Counted from the stretch's first letter, positions 17,153 to 26,308 are shown. The stretch: 41,250 bases of DNA from Bryobacterales bacterium (GCA_022823865.1 JAJEHF010000202.1:1-41250), one strand, 5' to 3'. Numbers and translations are program-made. Notes: a model not told the origin generated them from the letters alone.

Positions 17153-17832
17153 CCTGATTGGCGCAGCCTTCCGCGCTCGAAGCTGAAGACCCGGTCGCAA
17201 AGCGCGGCAAACGTCGGGTTGTGCGTCGCTAGCAGGATTGCCAGCCCTTCTTGACGAGCCAGCTCGAGTAGCATCTTCATGACGGACTCGCCGGTGCCTT
17301 CGTCGAGGTTGCCTGTCGGCTCGTCGGCGAGCAGCAGCCTCGGTTTGGACACCAGTGCTCGGGCGATCGCAACCCGCTGCTGCTCGCCGCCGGACAGTTC
17401 GCCGGACTGGTGATCGATCCGTTCTGCCAGCCCCACCCGCTGCAGCCAGGTCTGCGCTTCCTTGTGACCAGAGTCCTGCGACACACCCGCGATGCGGAGT
17501 GGCAGGGCTACGTTCTCGATCGCCGTGAATTCGGGCAGCAGGTGGCAATTCTGCCAGACGAAGCCGACATCGCGGTTGCGATAGTTGGCCAGCTGGGTAT
17601 CGCTCAGCGACGCGAGCGAGTCTCCGCGAAAGAGCACCTTGCCCGTGGTGGGCTTCTCAAGCGCGCCCAAGATATGCAGCAAGGTCGATTTCCCGGCGCC
17701 AGACTTGCCGACGAGCGCGACGCTCTCGCCCTGGCGGATCTGGAACGTCAGCCCCGCGAATATCGTCAGCGCCTGCTCGCCGCTGCGAAACGTCTTACCC
17801 AGGCCCTCGGCGCGGATCACTGGCTCGGCCAT
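17149..17832 (-). CDS. lolD: LolD-like ABC transporter ATP-binding protein
   Basis: The 227-residue ATPase has Walker [10 protein letters not shown] (42-50), a Q-loop in [20 protein letters not shown], signature [15 protein letters not shown], Walker [13 protein letters not shown] and the H-loop ATHN. The [12 protein letters not shown] block and the size are typical of LolD, which with LolC/E extracts lipoproteins from the inner membrane for delivery to the outer membrane; MacB- and FtsE-type ATPases are close relatives. No LolC/E permease lies next to it, so the partner must be elsewhere and the symbol is tentative. It is the last gene of an SDR-aroK-lolD unit; its start lies 38 bases inside aroK and it ends against recD2. 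Confidence 0.85.
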   Translation of the reverse strand: MAEPVIRAEGLGKTFRSGEQALTIFAGLTFQIRQGESVALVGKSGAGKSTLLHILGALEKPTTGKVLFRGDSLASLSDTQLANYRNRDVGFVWQNCHLLPEFTAIENVALPLRIAGVSQDSGHKEAQTWLQRVGLAERIDHQSGELSGGEQQRVAIARALVSKPRLLLADEPTGNLDEGTGESVMKMLLELARQEGLAILLATHNPTFAALCDRVFSFERGRLRQSG

Positions 17833-18391
17833 CTGCGCGAAGCCCCTGCATCCATCCTAGCTTGAACACTTCCCGCAGGACATCTGCGGGCGCCGCCGAG
17901 GCGTCGATTCTACAGTCAGCCTGGGCGTAGGACTCCTGTCGGGCCGCGTAGATGCGCAGGAAGCCGGCGCGGTCGCGAGCCAGCGGGCGGTGGGACTCTA
18001 GCCGCACCCGTTCCCACAGCGTGTCGGCCGGCGCGTCGAGCCATACCGTTGGGCCCGCCTGCCGCAACAGGCTGCGGTTTCGCTCGAACGCATACGTGCC
18101 CCCGCCCAGAGCCACCACGCGCGGCGCGCCGGCCCGGCCCATTTCGGCCTGCTCCCGCAGCGCTGCGTGCTCGAAATCGCGGAACCCGCCCTCGCCACTT
18201 GCCTCGAAGATGTCGGGAATCGAGCGTCCCGCGAGCCTCTCGATCTCGGCATCTAGGTCGACGAACGACCATTCAAGCGCTCTTGCAAGCTGGCGGCCGA
18301 TGGTGGACTTGCCGGATCCCATGAAGCCGGCCAGGAAGATCGCCCGCGGGCTTTCCGGCGGCGGTCCTGCGCCGTGTGCGTCGGCACTCAC
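17795..18391 (-). CDS. aroK: shikimate kinase
   Basis: Shikimate kinase phosphorylates shikimate at O3 in aromatic amino-acid synthesis. The 198-residue protein has P-loop GFMGSGKST (22-30), the substrate-binding DLDAEIERLAGRSIPDIF, the GEGGFRDFE motif, VALGGGTY and the lid region SHRPLARD. It starts GTG at 18391, overlapping the SDR stop by four bases (GTGA); longer upstream readings have no kinase homology. About ten N-terminal and twenty C-terminal residues exceed the usual fold. The C-terminal tail comes from the 38 bases shared with the lolD start, so this tail is probably dispensable. AroK is normally beside aroB, which is not here. Confidence 0.92.
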   Translation of the reverse strand: MSADAHGAGPPPESPRAIFLAGFMGSGKSTIGRQLARALEWSFVDLDAEIERLAGRSIPDIFEASGEGGFRDFEHAALREQAEMGRAGAPRVVALGGGTYAFERNRSLLRQAGPTVWLDAPADTLWERVRLESHRPLARDRAGFLRIYAARQESYAQADCRIDASAAPADVLREVFKLGWMQGLRADGRASDPRRGPG

Positions 18392-19179
18392 CCCAGGCCG
18401 TCCCTGCGCATCTTGCGTGACATGGCGCTGTGGACCAAGGCCGGGCAGAGACGCTCCGCCGCGATCACAAGCCAGCCGAGACGAGGCACGACCACCGTCC
18501 GCTTGCGCTTGCGAATCCCGGAACGAATGGCTTCGGCACACTGGTCGGGGGTGAGCGCAAACATGCCCCGTCCGGGCAGAGGCCTGGTCGAAGCACCTTG
18601 CAGCATGTTGCTCATGAATGGCGTGCTTACGTAGCCGGGGCAAAACGAGAGCACGTGAATCTCCCGTTCGCGCAATTCTGCCCTCAGGACATTGGCGTAG
18701 GCGTTTAAGGCATGCTTCGACGAAGCGTAAACGCCCATGCCGGGCAGGGATAGCTTGCCGGCAATAGAGCTCACCATGACGATGCTGCCGCCCGGTCGCA
18801 TCAGCGGCAGAAGTTGTCGCGTGATCTCCACAGGCGCCAAGAGATTCAGCGCCAGCAGGTCGCGGGCATGATCGGGATCGGTCGAGTCTGATGGCGCGAG
18901 AATTCCAATGCCTGCGTTATGCACAAGAATGTCGAGAGCTTCGAGCTCTTCCAGAGCGCGAGCGCAGAACGAGGACCGGGCGGCAGGATCGGCGAGATCC
19001 GCGTCGATGATTCTGGCACCGCCGATCAGGCGGGCGGTTTCCTCCAAGGCCTCCCGTCGACGCCCGTGAAGCACCAGCTGGGCCCCTTCGCGGGCGAGCC
19101 GGATTGCGCATGCCCGCCCGATCCCGGACGAGGCTCCCGTCACCAGCGCGGTCTTGTCGGAAAGCTCAGCCGCGCGCAT
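18388..19179 (-). CDS. short-chain dehydrogenase/reductase (classical SDR)
   Basis: The 263-residue enzyme is a classical NAD(P)-dependent SDR: cofactor motif TGASSGIG (14-21), an HGRRRE segment favouring NADPH, a DADLAD stretch, NAG in LVHNAGIG, catalytic Ser in VMVSSIAGKL and YASSK. The C-terminal quarter (RKRKRTVVVPRLGWLVIAAERL) is basic then hydrophobic and resembles membrane-associated SDRs of lipid or sterol metabolism. Substrate is unknown. It heads the minus-strand unit with aroK and lolD; its TGA overlaps the aroK GTG. No Shine-Dalgarno is obvious. TACAGT about 30 bases upstream on the minus strand may be its -10. Confidence 0.9.
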   Translation of the reverse strand: MRAAELSDKTALVTGASSGIGRACAIRLAREGAQLVLHGRRREALEETARLIGGARIIDADLADPAARSSFCARALEELEALDILVHNAGIGILAPSDSTDPDHARDLLALNLLAPVEITRQLLPLMRPGGSIVMVSSIAGKLSLPGMGVYASSKHALNAYANVLRAELREREIHVLSFCPGYVSTPFMSNMLQGASTRPLPGRGMFALTPDQCAEAIRSGIRKRKRTVVVPRLGWLVIAAERLCPALVHSAMSRKMRRDGLG

Positions 19180-19370
19180 GGTTCAGCCTCGGCCAACCCG
19201 GAATGGCCATACTGTAACATGGGCGGCGGCAACTGCTGGGCGCTGGCGCGGTCGAGCGCAACGCACCAGTGGCAGCAGCCTTGGACGCTACCTGCGGGTG
19301 CTGCGCTAGGCCGCTTCCGGCGTTCGCACCGAGGCTGCTGGCGCTGCAAGAGTTCGAACGGGTTTGGGGC

Positions 19371-20726
19371 GTGATTCGGATCGCAAACGGCCAAGGATTC
19401 TGGGGCGACTGGCTCGAGGCCCCGCGGCGCATGGTGGCGGGAGGGCCGATCGACTATCTGGTGCTGGACTATCTCTCCGAGGTCACCATGTCGATCTTGG
19501 AGAAGCACAGGCGGCGCGACCCCGACAAGGGCTACGCTACCGATGCCGTCGATCTTGCAGTGTCCTTGCTGCCGCGCATGCTGGAGCGCGGCATCAGGAT
19601 CGTCACCAATGCCGGCGGCGTCAACCCGCGCGCCTGTGCAAGGGCAATCTTGGAGAAGGCCAGCGCAGCCGGCATCCGCGATGCGAGGGTGGCGGTCGTG
19701 CTCGGCGACGACATTCTCGACCGAATCGACGAGATGACCTCGCGGGGCGTCCGTTTTGACGAGATCGACACGGGGCGGCCGATCGAGGACATACGCGCCG
19801 ATCTGCTCAGCGCGCACGTCTACTTGGGCGGGTTTCCGCTTGCGGAGGCCCTGGCGACCGGGGCGCACATCGTGATTGCCGGCAGGTCAACCGACACCGC
19901 CCTGACGCTGGCACCCATGATCCATGAATTTCGCTGGTCCGGGCAGGATTGGGACAAGCTGGCGGCAGGCACGATCGCCGGCCACATCATCGAGTGTGGC
20001 GCGCAGTGCACAGGAGGGAACTACTCGGTAGATTGGCAGACCCTCCCAGACATGGCGAACATCGGATTTCCGATTGTCGAAGCCGACGAGAGCGGTGACT
20101 TCGTGGTCAGCAAGCACCCCGGCACTGGCGGACGGATCACGCCAGCTTCGATCAAGGAGCAGCTGCTCTACGAACTTGGCGACCCCAAGGCATACCTGAC
20201 ACCGGACTGCAGCGCCGATTTCACAAGCATCGCCCTGCGCGACGACGGGCCGGACCGGGTCGCGGTCGAAGGAGTGCGGGGAGGGCGGCGCCCACCCACT
20301 CTGAAGACATCGATCACGTATGCGGCGGGCTATCAGGCGGTCGGTGCCTTGGTGTACAGTTGGCCGGACGCGGCCCAGAAAGCACGCGCCGCCGAGAGAA
20401 TCGTGCGCCAGCGCTTGGACGATCTGGGCCTGAGGTTTGATGAGGTTCAAGCCGAGGTACTGGGCTTGGACGCCTGTCATGGCCCGGTTGCCGCGCCCAA
20501 CCCCGATCCGCCCGAGGTCCAGTTGCGCATCGGCGTGCGCGCCGCCGAACGCGCCCCTGTCGAGCGTTTCAGCCGCGAGATGATCCCGCTGGTGCTGAAC
20601 GGGCCGCCTACGGCCACCGGCTTCGGAGAGGGCCGGCCGCGCGTCAGGCAGGTCGTCGCACACCATGCCTCGCTGCTGCCGCGCGAAGAGATCAGCACCA
20701 GCGTGGAAGTGTTCGACCTGCGGTGA
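19371..20726 (+). CDS. AtuA-family protein (DUF1446, acyclic terpene utilisation)
   Basis: The 451-residue protein matches the DUF1446/AtuA family. Conserved blocks include VIRIANGQGFWGDW at the N-terminus, DYLVLDYLSEVTMSIL, VTNAGGVNPRACA, VIAGRSTDTAL, ECGAQCTGGNYS and HPGTGGRIT. AtuA of Pseudomonas is needed for citronellol/geraniol degradation, but its exact reaction is unclear and most family members lie in other acyl-CoA contexts. The usual partner (AtuC/F acyl-CoA carboxylase subunits) is missing here. I chose GTG 19371, which puts the family start at residue 1. A GTG at 19269 would add 34 residues without homology. No strong Shine-Dalgarno supports either. Confidence 0.85.
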   Translation: MIRIANGQGFWGDWLEAPRRMVAGGPIDYLVLDYLSEVTMSILEKHRRRDPDKGYATDAVDLAVSLLPRMLERGIRIVTNAGGVNPRACARAILEKASAAGIRDARVAVVLGDDILDRIDEMTSRGVRFDEIDTGRPIEDIRADLLSAHVYLGGFPLAEALATGAHIVIAGRSTDTALTLAPMIHEFRWSGQDWDKLAAGTIAGHIIECGAQCTGGNYSVDWQTLPDMANIGFPIVEADESGDFVVSKHPGTGGRITPASIKEQLLYELGDPKAYLTPDCSADFTSIALRDDGPDRVAVEGVRGGRRPPTLKTSITYAAGYQAVGALVYSWPDAAQKARAAERIVRQRLDDLGLRFDEVQAEVLGLDACHGPVAAPNPDPPEVQLRIGVRAAERAPVERFSREMIPLVLNGPPTATGFGEGRPRVRQVVAHHASLLPREEISTSVEVFDLR

Positions 20727-20744
20727 GTGCCCCGTTGCGGCGGG

Positions 20745-21203
20745 CTAGCGCGGGGCTGGCAGCATGTTGCGAATCGCTGCGATGCGCCAGCCGTCGTCGG
20801 TGCGCAGGCACACGAAGGTGCTCCACATCTTGCGATCCGCGGCCCCGGCGCTGCCCGCGATGACGTAGCGGGCATCGGCCACTGCCACGCTTGGTGCGGG
20901 AAAGCGCACCGTATCGACCGTCAGCGTGCGGGTGCCCGGATTGCGGCGCGAACTGGAAAGCATGCCTTCCACCAGAGCCTCGCTCCCCCGGCGCCACACG
21001 CCCGACGACACGAGCTGGTCGGCGTCAGCGGTGAACAGCTTGCGGATCGCTTGTGGATCCCTCGACTCGCGCGCCGAGGCGTAGCGGCCAACCAGGGCCC
21101 TGATCTCGTCCGAATCATCCTCGGCCCGCGCACCGGTCGCGCTGGCGATGACGAATAGGGCGGCAATCAGCGAGACGGCAAGCGATCGCGATGTCGACGG
21201 CAT
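20745..21203 (-). CDS. exported NTF2-like / DUF4440 (SgcJ/EcaC-type) protein
   Basis: The 152-residue product starts with a Sec signal peptide (hydrophobic [16 protein letters not shown], probable cleavage after ARA at about 27). The mature part has the SnoaL/NTF2-like plan: a helix with [37 protein letters not shown], strands [17 protein letters not shown], and the end [20 protein letters not shown]. Such cone-shaped domains bind small ligands and some are enzymes; no catalytic residues can be assigned. It is the last of four same-strand genes with short gaps (21 bases from its upstream neighbour) and should act in the periplasm with the two exported propellers. Confidence 0.85.
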   Translation of the reverse strand: MPSTSRSLAVSLIAALFVIASATGARAEDDSDEIRALVGRYASARESRDPQAIRKLFTADADQLVSSGVWRRGSEALVEGMLSSSRRNPGTRTLTVDTVRFPAPSVAVADARYVIAGSAGAADRKMWSTFVCLRTDDGWRIAAIRNMLPAPR

Positions 21204-21224
21204 CTTGGGGCGTTTCCTGCAGGG

Positions 21225-22307
21225 CTAGTAGACTCCGACCGTTACCGAGCCCGTCTTGGAATCTTGGTACGGGCGCACGTTGCGGACCCCGTCCCAAGGG
21301 TACAGGTCGATCGGGCGCTCCCGTTCGCAAATGTCGCGCTCGGGGAATCTGGGCATGAAGAATTCCCGTGTCAGCGTGGTCAGCACGGCCCTCCCGGTCG
21401 CGCCGTACTCGACGACCTCGTCGAGGTTGTCCGGGTTGCAGACTTCCAGCGCCGCTCGCGGCTGGGGAGGGTAGTAAATGATGGCGTGATTGTCGGACGG
21501 GTCGAACGGCTTGTGGCAGGCCAGGCCCATCAGCGTGTTGCCGTAGGTGGCTGCGAAGTACGCGCCTTCGAGCAGCTCTTCCCGGGCGAAGCGATGGAAC
21601 TCCGGCGTCATCTCGGTGCCGCCGCAGAACACGCCGGTAATCCCGAACTTCTTCAGCGAGATCCGATCGCAGAGGCCCTCCAACAGCTTTGGCGTCGCGA
21701 ACAGGCAGCGGATCCCGGGGTGCGCCTTCAGGATGGTGATGGCTTGGTCGAGGCAGTGCTGGCGGTAGCGCTCGGCTTCCTCATACTGGCCGCGCTTGAG
21801 CAGCTTGACGACCCAGCGCGGGTCCAGGTCGACCGAGAACGAAATCCCGCCTCGGACATGGGCGAGGTGCTCGACAGCGAGGCGCAGGCGCCGCGGCCCG
21901 GTCGGGCCGAGGTGCAGCCAGTCCGAGCCCGGCGGAAAGAACTCGTCCGGCAGGGTCTTGGAGAACTCGGCGTAGTCAGTCTGGAAGTCTTCAACGTTGA
22001 CCCGTGACTTGGGCACGCCGGTCGTCCCGCCGGTTTCGAAGACGTACACCGGCTTGCCAGCCAAGCCCTTCGGCACCCAGCGTCGGACCGGGCCTCCGCG
22101 CAGCCACTCGTCCTCAAAGGGCGGCAGCAGGCGCAGGTCGTCGAAACCGCCGATGCGGTCGCGCGGATCCCAGGCAAGGCGCTCCTTGGCAAACTCCAGC
22201 CAGAACGGGCACCCAGTCTCCGGGTCGAAATGCCATGCGACGGTCTCCCGCACGTGCGCGTCCAACGCAGCCTTGGCGGCTTCCATCTTGCCTTGGCCGT
22301 TTGACAT
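21225..22307 (-). CDS. short adenylate-forming enzyme (PaaK/LuxE-like)
   Basis: The 360-residue protein carries the ANL-superfamily phosphate loop ETGGTTGVPKSRVN (91-104). Later come FCGGTEMTPEFHRFAREE, FAATYGNTLMG and TGRAVLTTLTREFFMPRFPERD, which align with the acceptor-side motifs of phenylacetate-CoA ligases. It is clearly shorter than PaaK (about 430) and seems to lack most of the mobile C-terminal domain, a size closer to LuxE acyl-protein synthetases. It probably activates a carboxylic acid as an acyl-adenylate; acceptor and substrate are unknown. ATG 22307 is preferred because GAGGAG precedes it, overlapping the stop of the propeller gene ten bases upstream. No signal peptide: cytoplasmic. 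Confidence 0.8.
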   Translation of the reverse strand: MSNGQGKMEAAKAALDAHVRETVAWHFDPETGCPFWLEFAKERLAWDPRDRIGGFDDLRLLPPFEDEWLRGGPVRRWVPKGLAGKPVYVFETGGTTGVPKSRVNVEDFQTDYAEFSKTLPDEFFPPGSDWLHLGPTGPRRLRLAVEHLAHVRGGISFSVDLDPRWVVKLLKRGQYEEAERYRQHCLDQAITILKAHPGIRCLFATPKLLEGLCDRISLKKFGITGVFCGGTEMTPEFHRFAREELLEGAYFAATYGNTLMGLACHKPFDPSDNHAIIYYPPQPRAALEVCNPDNLDEVVEYGATGRAVLTTLTREFFMPRFPERDICERERPIDLYPWDGVRNVRPYQDSKTGSVTVGVY

Positions 22308-22317
22308 GCCCAGCTCC

Positions 22318-23745
22318 TCAGTCCGCCGCGATCGCATACAGGTGCGACCGGGTCATGATGAACAGGGTGCCGTTGGCCGCCACGGGAGTGGAGTAGATCA
22401 CGTTCCCGAAGTTGATCTCCGACAGCACCTCCATCTCCCGCCCGGCCGTCAAGACGGACAGGTCGCCGTCCTCGTCGCCGATCATCACCTTGCCGTCGAC
22501 CACGTAGGGCGAACCCCACACTGCCGCCAGCATGTCGTGCTCCCACAGCAACTCGCCCGTAGCGAGGTCCAAAGCATGGAAGAACCCCGAGAAATTGGCA
22601 GCGTAGACGATCCCGTCGTGGATAGCCACCGTCGAGATCGTGCGGCGGAACGGGTGGTGCCACACAACGTGGCTCTCGGTCACGTCCCCGCTCCCCGAGG
22701 CGTCTACGGCCCAGAGGTGTCCCACGCCCTCGCCGTGCTCGGGATCTTGGCCGACCGCGATGTAGACCTTGCCATCGAGCATGACGGGCGTCGCGATGAG
22801 GTTGTTGCGATCGCCGCGTCCCTGCTTCCATTCCGATTCCTTGGGATTGGTGTCGAACTTCCAAATCAGATCGCCGGTTTCCGGCACGAAACTGTAGAGC
22901 CATCCATCGCCGCCAGCGAAGACCACCTGTTGCTTGCCACCGGCCGTGCCGTACGCCGGCGATGACCACTGGCCGTGCAGAATGTTGCGGCCGGGCGAGC
23001 GGTCTTCCCACACGATCTCGCCAGTCTTGCGGTTCAGAGCCAGGAAGCTCGGGCTGCGCGGGGAGGGGATGTTGATGTGCGATTCGTCCACTCCGTTCGA
23101 AGTATTGACGAACAGCAGGTCGCCCACGATAAGCGGCGAGGTGGCGGCCATGTTATGGGGGAAGACGCCTAGGTCGTTGTACATGTCCAGCGACCAGATC
23201 ACGTCGCCGTCTGTCGGATCCTGCTTGGCCTCATCCTTGTACGGGCCGTCGTTCTCGCCATCGCGGAAGCCAGCGGCGTCTAGCGCCAGCACTTCCGCGC
23301 GGTTGGAGACGTAGTAGACGACGCCATCGGCCACTGCCGGCGAGGAGCAAACGCCCTGCTCGGGCCAGTCGTTGACTCGCCCGGCCTCGAGCTTCGCGTG
23401 CGTCATTTGCCACAAGAATTCGCCGGTTTGCTCGTCGAAGGCCATCACCACGCCGCGGTCGCCGCCATAGGCCTCGTCGCGCATCAGCTCGTTGTTGGTG
23501 CCTAGAAAAACCTTGCCGTCGGCGATCACCGGGTTGCCGTAGGACTGCGAACCGATCTCGGCCTTCCACTTGATCCGCTCCATGGTCTTGAGGTCCCACG
23601 TGCGAGGAATGCCGCTCTCGGAAGACACCATGTTGCGGGATGCGTTCCCTCCCCACATCGGCCAGTCGGCGCCTGAGGCCGCCGAGGTCAGCGTGGCTGA
23701 GAGCGCGATAGCGAGACAGTGGCTTTGGATTGGGCGAGCTAGCAT
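22318..23745 (-). CDS. exported PQQ-like beta-propeller protein
   Basis: The 475-residue protein has a signal peptide (about 1-26) and then repeated propeller blades with tryptophan-docking signatures such as AFDEQTGEFLWQ, ALNRKTGEIVWED, ALDLATGELLWEH and FVPETGDLIWKF. It opens with DWPMWGGNASRNMVSSESGI, the beginning typical of the PQQ-binding-like family related to BamB and quinoprotein dehydrogenases. No calcium/PQQ site of a true dehydrogenase is evident, so it may be a scaffold or binding protein. GGAG lies six bases before ATG. It is the second gene of the four-gene unit, 22 bases after a longer propeller paralogue. Confidence 0.9.
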   Translation of the reverse strand: MLARPIQSHCLAIALSATLTSAASGADWPMWGGNASRNMVSSESGIPRTWDLKTMERIKWKAEIGSQSYGNPVIADGKVFLGTNNELMRDEAYGGDRGVVMAFDEQTGEFLWQMTHAKLEAGRVNDWPEQGVCSSPAVADGVVYYVSNRAEVLALDAAGFRDGENDGPYKDEAKQDPTDGDVIWSLDMYNDLGVFPHNMAATSPLIVGDLLFVNTSNGVDESHINIPSPRSPSFLALNRKTGEIVWEDRSPGRNILHGQWSSPAYGTAGGKQQVVFAGGDGWLYSFVPETGDLIWKFDTNPKESEWKQGRGDRNNLIATPVMLDGKVYIAVGQDPEHGEGVGHLWAVDASGSGDVTESHVVWHHPFRRTISTVAIHDGIVYAANFSGFFHALDLATGELLWEHDMLAAVWGSPYVVDGKVMIGDEDGDLSVLTAGREMEVLSEINFGNVIYSTPVAANGTLFIMTRSHLYAIAAD

Positions 23746-23767
23746 TTCGATCTCCGGGTAGCTGCGG

Positions 23768-25993
23768 TCAGCCGCCGAACGGCTTGACCTTGAGGTTGTC
23801 GTAGTGGATGTCGGCCGAAGAGTAGCCGTAGATGCCCGGGCTGCCGTGGTCGTGCCCTAGGGCATCCACGGCCTCGATGGTCCACGCCTCGGGTTCGTCA
23901 TCGCCCTTCGGCCAGACCTTGCCGCGGATTGCGGTGCTGCCGTCCGCGGCGGGCTCCACGCGCAGCTTGACGCGGTACCAAACCTCGGGGTCCCATTCCA
24001 AGGGGACCTCCTTCGAGAAGCGGCCCAGCTCTGACAGCCATGTGCGGATCATCAGGCTCTGGGCGTTGCCCATCAGAGCCAGCGTGTAGCGGTGGGACAC
24101 CAAGCCCATGTCGGCCATGCGCCGGCGCTGCTCCATCGACATCATCTCGGCCTCGATCTCGTAGCCGCTCTGCAGCGGGTTGCCGACATAGACCGTCGTA
24201 CGCCAGGACCGCGGGTTGCCTGACGGCTTCTTGAGCTGCTTGCCGCCGTCGGCCTCGACTACGGCGAAACGCCCTCGTGCGGCCGACCAGCCGTCCGGCA
24301 CGGCGTCGACGCTGTAACGCTCGAAGTCCTCGGTGAAGCTGCCGGTCGGCCGGACCGCCACGCGGGCCTGGCCGCTGAGGTCGCCGATAGTCGCGACGAT
24401 TAGTCCGCCCTGCGGGAATTGGTTGCCAGCCGTGAAATCTCCGTCCGGGCCTAGGTTCCCTTCGAGCGCGCCCTCGATCGACCAAGTCGCGTCGCGCTCG
24501 CCGATGAGGCGGCCCTTTGCGTCGAATAGCCTGGCCCGGAAACGTGCCCGGCCGCCCGGCGCGAGGTTGATCTCGCCGGGCACCACTTGCACGTGAGCTG
24601 GAGCGGCGCCGGCCGGTGCCGCTCCCGGCCCGCTGTCAGCCGGCGGAGCGCTGCCGGGCCTGCCCTGCGCGTTGCCGATGCAGTAGATCATGTTGTTGGT
24701 GATGAAATAGACCCGCCCGTTAGCGATAGCAGGGGATCCGTTGATCTGCGTTGCGCTGCCGTCGGGGTTCTTGAATTCATCGAGATCGGTCCGGCTCGGC
24801 TCTTGGCGCCCGGAAAGCCGCAGGATATGCAGCTTGCCGTCCACGTCCGAGACGTACAGCTTGTTGTCGCCAATGACGGGCGAGGAGCGCTGGGCGATTC
24901 CGATGTTGCGCGTCCACAATTCGTCGCCAGTCGCGCCGTCGAACGCGACCAAGTTGGCGGAGTTGTCCACGTGGTAGAGAATGCCGTCTTGGATCGCCGG
25001 CGAGGCGTAGCCGGCGGCGAAGCCGTCGACCATCCAAAGTTGCTTCGGCCGGCCGTCGGTAACATCGGCGGCATCCAGCGCGACAAGGCGCCCCATCGAG
25101 GTGCTGCCGTCGACGTTTTCCTCGCTGTGGGAGGCGTAAACAGTAGTGCCGTCGACCACTACCGAGGAGTTAATGCCGCGTTTCGACAGCGAGAACTCCC
25201 AGACCTTGATCCCCGTCGCGGCCTGCATCGCATAGATGCCGCCGTCGCCGTTGCCGGCGATCAACAAGCGTTGACCGTCGACCTCGCGAACGACCGGCAC
25301 CGTGTACGTCGTGTCGTAGGGGGCCTTGCCGGGCGTGGACAGCCAGACCGTCTCGCCAGTGCGCTTGTCCAGCGCGTAAAAGCGGTGTCGCGGAATGAAG
25401 GTGGATCCCCAGCCCGCGGACAGGAAGCTCACCACCAGCAGGTCTCCGTCGAGAACCGGTGTCACGGTGCGGCCGCCGAAGCCCGAGATTCGGCCGATTT
25501 CCTCGGATGTCGAGCGCTCCCACAATACGTTGCCCTCTGGATCGAACGCGATGATCATGCCCTCGACGCCGTGCGCGAACACATTGCCGGTGCTCGGGTC
25601 GGCCACCAAGCTGGCCCAGCCTACGCGGTGGTGGGGGATGTCAGTTTGGAAGACGCTGTAGCGGTACTCCCAAACCGGCGCGCCGGTGTCGGCGTCCAGG
25701 CAGGCGACTTGCTCCTGCCAGCGCGTGGGCGTGTCCGGCTCGGCTAGACGGATCATGCAGACGCGATCGTCCACTACCACGGGCGCGGAGCGCCCGCCGT
25801 AGGGTGCCTTCCAAAGCAGGTTTTCGCCGTCCGGGGACCAGTTGTCCGGCAAACCGGTATCTTGCGACACTCCATCGGACAAAATGCCTCGCCACGCCGC
25901 CCACGAATCTGCTGCGGACAGCTCCGCGCACAAGATGAACATCAGCGACAGCGATAGCACGGACACTCTCATACTGGACTCTGGCGCTCTCAT
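23768..25993 (-). CDS. large exported PQQ-like propeller with C-terminal Ig- and lectin-like domains
   Basis: The 741-residue protein begins with a signal peptide (about 1-28; a second ATG at 25972 gives a neater one). Residues 30 to about 435 form a propeller with blades ending in ACLDADTGAPVWEY, ALDKRTGETVWLS, AMQAATGIKVWEF and AFDGATGDELWT. A Pro/Ala-rich linker (about 440-470) leads to an Ig-like domain (about 470-555, APGGRARFRARLFDAKGRLI) and then a jelly-roll, concanavalin-like domain (about 560-741, SFTEDFERYSVDAVPDGWS to YDNLKVKPFGG) of the kind found in DUF1080 and carbohydrate-binding proteins. This suggests a periplasmic or surface protein that may bind glycans. It is the first gene of the minus-strand unit. 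Confidence 0.88.
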   Translation of the reverse strand: MRAPESSMRVSVLSLSLMFILCAELSAADSWAAWRGILSDGVSQDTGLPDNWSPDGENLLWKAPYGGRSAPVVVDDRVCMIRLAEPDTPTRWQEQVACLDADTGAPVWEYRYSVFQTDIPHHRVGWASLVADPSTGNVFAHGVEGMIIAFDPEGNVLWERSTSEEIGRISGFGGRTVTPVLDGDLLVVSFLSAGWGSTFIPRHRFYALDKRTGETVWLSTPGKAPYDTTYTVPVVREVDGQRLLIAGNGDGGIYAMQAATGIKVWEFSLSKRGINSSVVVDGTTVYASHSEENVDGSTSMGRLVALDAADVTDGRPKQLWMVDGFAAGYASPAIQDGILYHVDNSANLVAFDGATGDELWTRNIGIAQRSSPVIGDNKLYVSDVDGKLHILRLSGRQEPSRTDLDEFKNPDGSATQINGSPAIANGRVYFITNNMIYCIGNAQGRPGSAPPADSGPGAAPAGAAPAHVQVVPGEINLAPGGRARFRARLFDAKGRLIGERDATWSIEGALEGNLGPDGDFTAGNQFPQGGLIVATIGDLSGQARVAVRPTGSFTEDFERYSVDAVPDGWSAARGRFAVVEADGGKQLKKPSGNPRSWRTTVYVGNPLQSGYEIEAEMMSMEQRRRMADMGLVSHRYTLALMGNAQSLMIRTWLSELGRFSKEVPLEWDPEVWYRVKLRVEPAADGSTAIRGKVWPKGDDEPEAWTIEAVDALGHDHGSPGIYGYSSADIHYDNLKVKPFGG

Positions 25994-26082
25994 GGGATCA
26001 GGGTGCAGTGGCGGGCAGACAGCCGCAGGCCACCGTTCCAGTATAAGCGTGGGGGCGGCCTCATGATTCCATGTTGAGGGGG

Positions 26083-26166
26083 CTACGGGATCTCGCGGGG
26101 CCGCTCTTAGATCAGGCGGGACAGTTGTCGGATCGGGCGGGGCACTTCTTAGATCAGTCGGTTCAC
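26083..26166 (+). repeat. four diverged 21-bp tandem repeats
   Basis: Four consecutive 21-base units begin at 26083, 26104, 26125 and 26146. Each follows the pattern pyrimidine-T-n-T/C-n-G-G/A-ATC followed by a G-rich part and a C-G or A-C end; the second and fourth share CTTAGATCAG exactly. Read on the plus strand in the frame opened at ATG 26071 they encode heptads: LRDLAGP, LLDQAGQ, LSDRAGH, FLDQSVH. The period of exactly seven codons suggests a former or present coding function (an amphipathic helix), but there is no ribosome-binding site, so a non-coding role is equally possible. Confidence 0.6.
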
Positions 26167-26302
26167 CTCTTGGCTAGCGCCCCGGAGTGCTCGAACGATG
26201 TCGGCTGGTTCTTGTGGGCGTGGTCCGCTTGCTCGGATTCCTGGTGGCCAGCCCTGCCGCCGCTGTTTTGCCCGCTGGATGAAGCACGCCTGGATTGTGA
26301 CT

Positions 26303-26308
26303 TAAGAT
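26303..26308 (+). promoter_or_regulatory. -10 box TAAGAT, leaderless start predicted
   Basis: TAAGAT ends seven bases before ATG 26316. There is no Shine-Dalgarno between them and no recognisable -35, matching the other short-spaced -10 boxes in this window. Confidence 0.5.

Noticed and set aside
16040..17548. 502-codon minus-strand frame antisense to recD2
   Set aside because: It is a shadow produced by the codon bias of recD2 and lolD; motifs belong to those genes in their own frames.
24587..25747. 386-codon plus-strand frame antisense to the large propeller
   Set aside because: Shadow of a high-GC gene; the minus-strand product has a signal peptide and clear propeller repeats.
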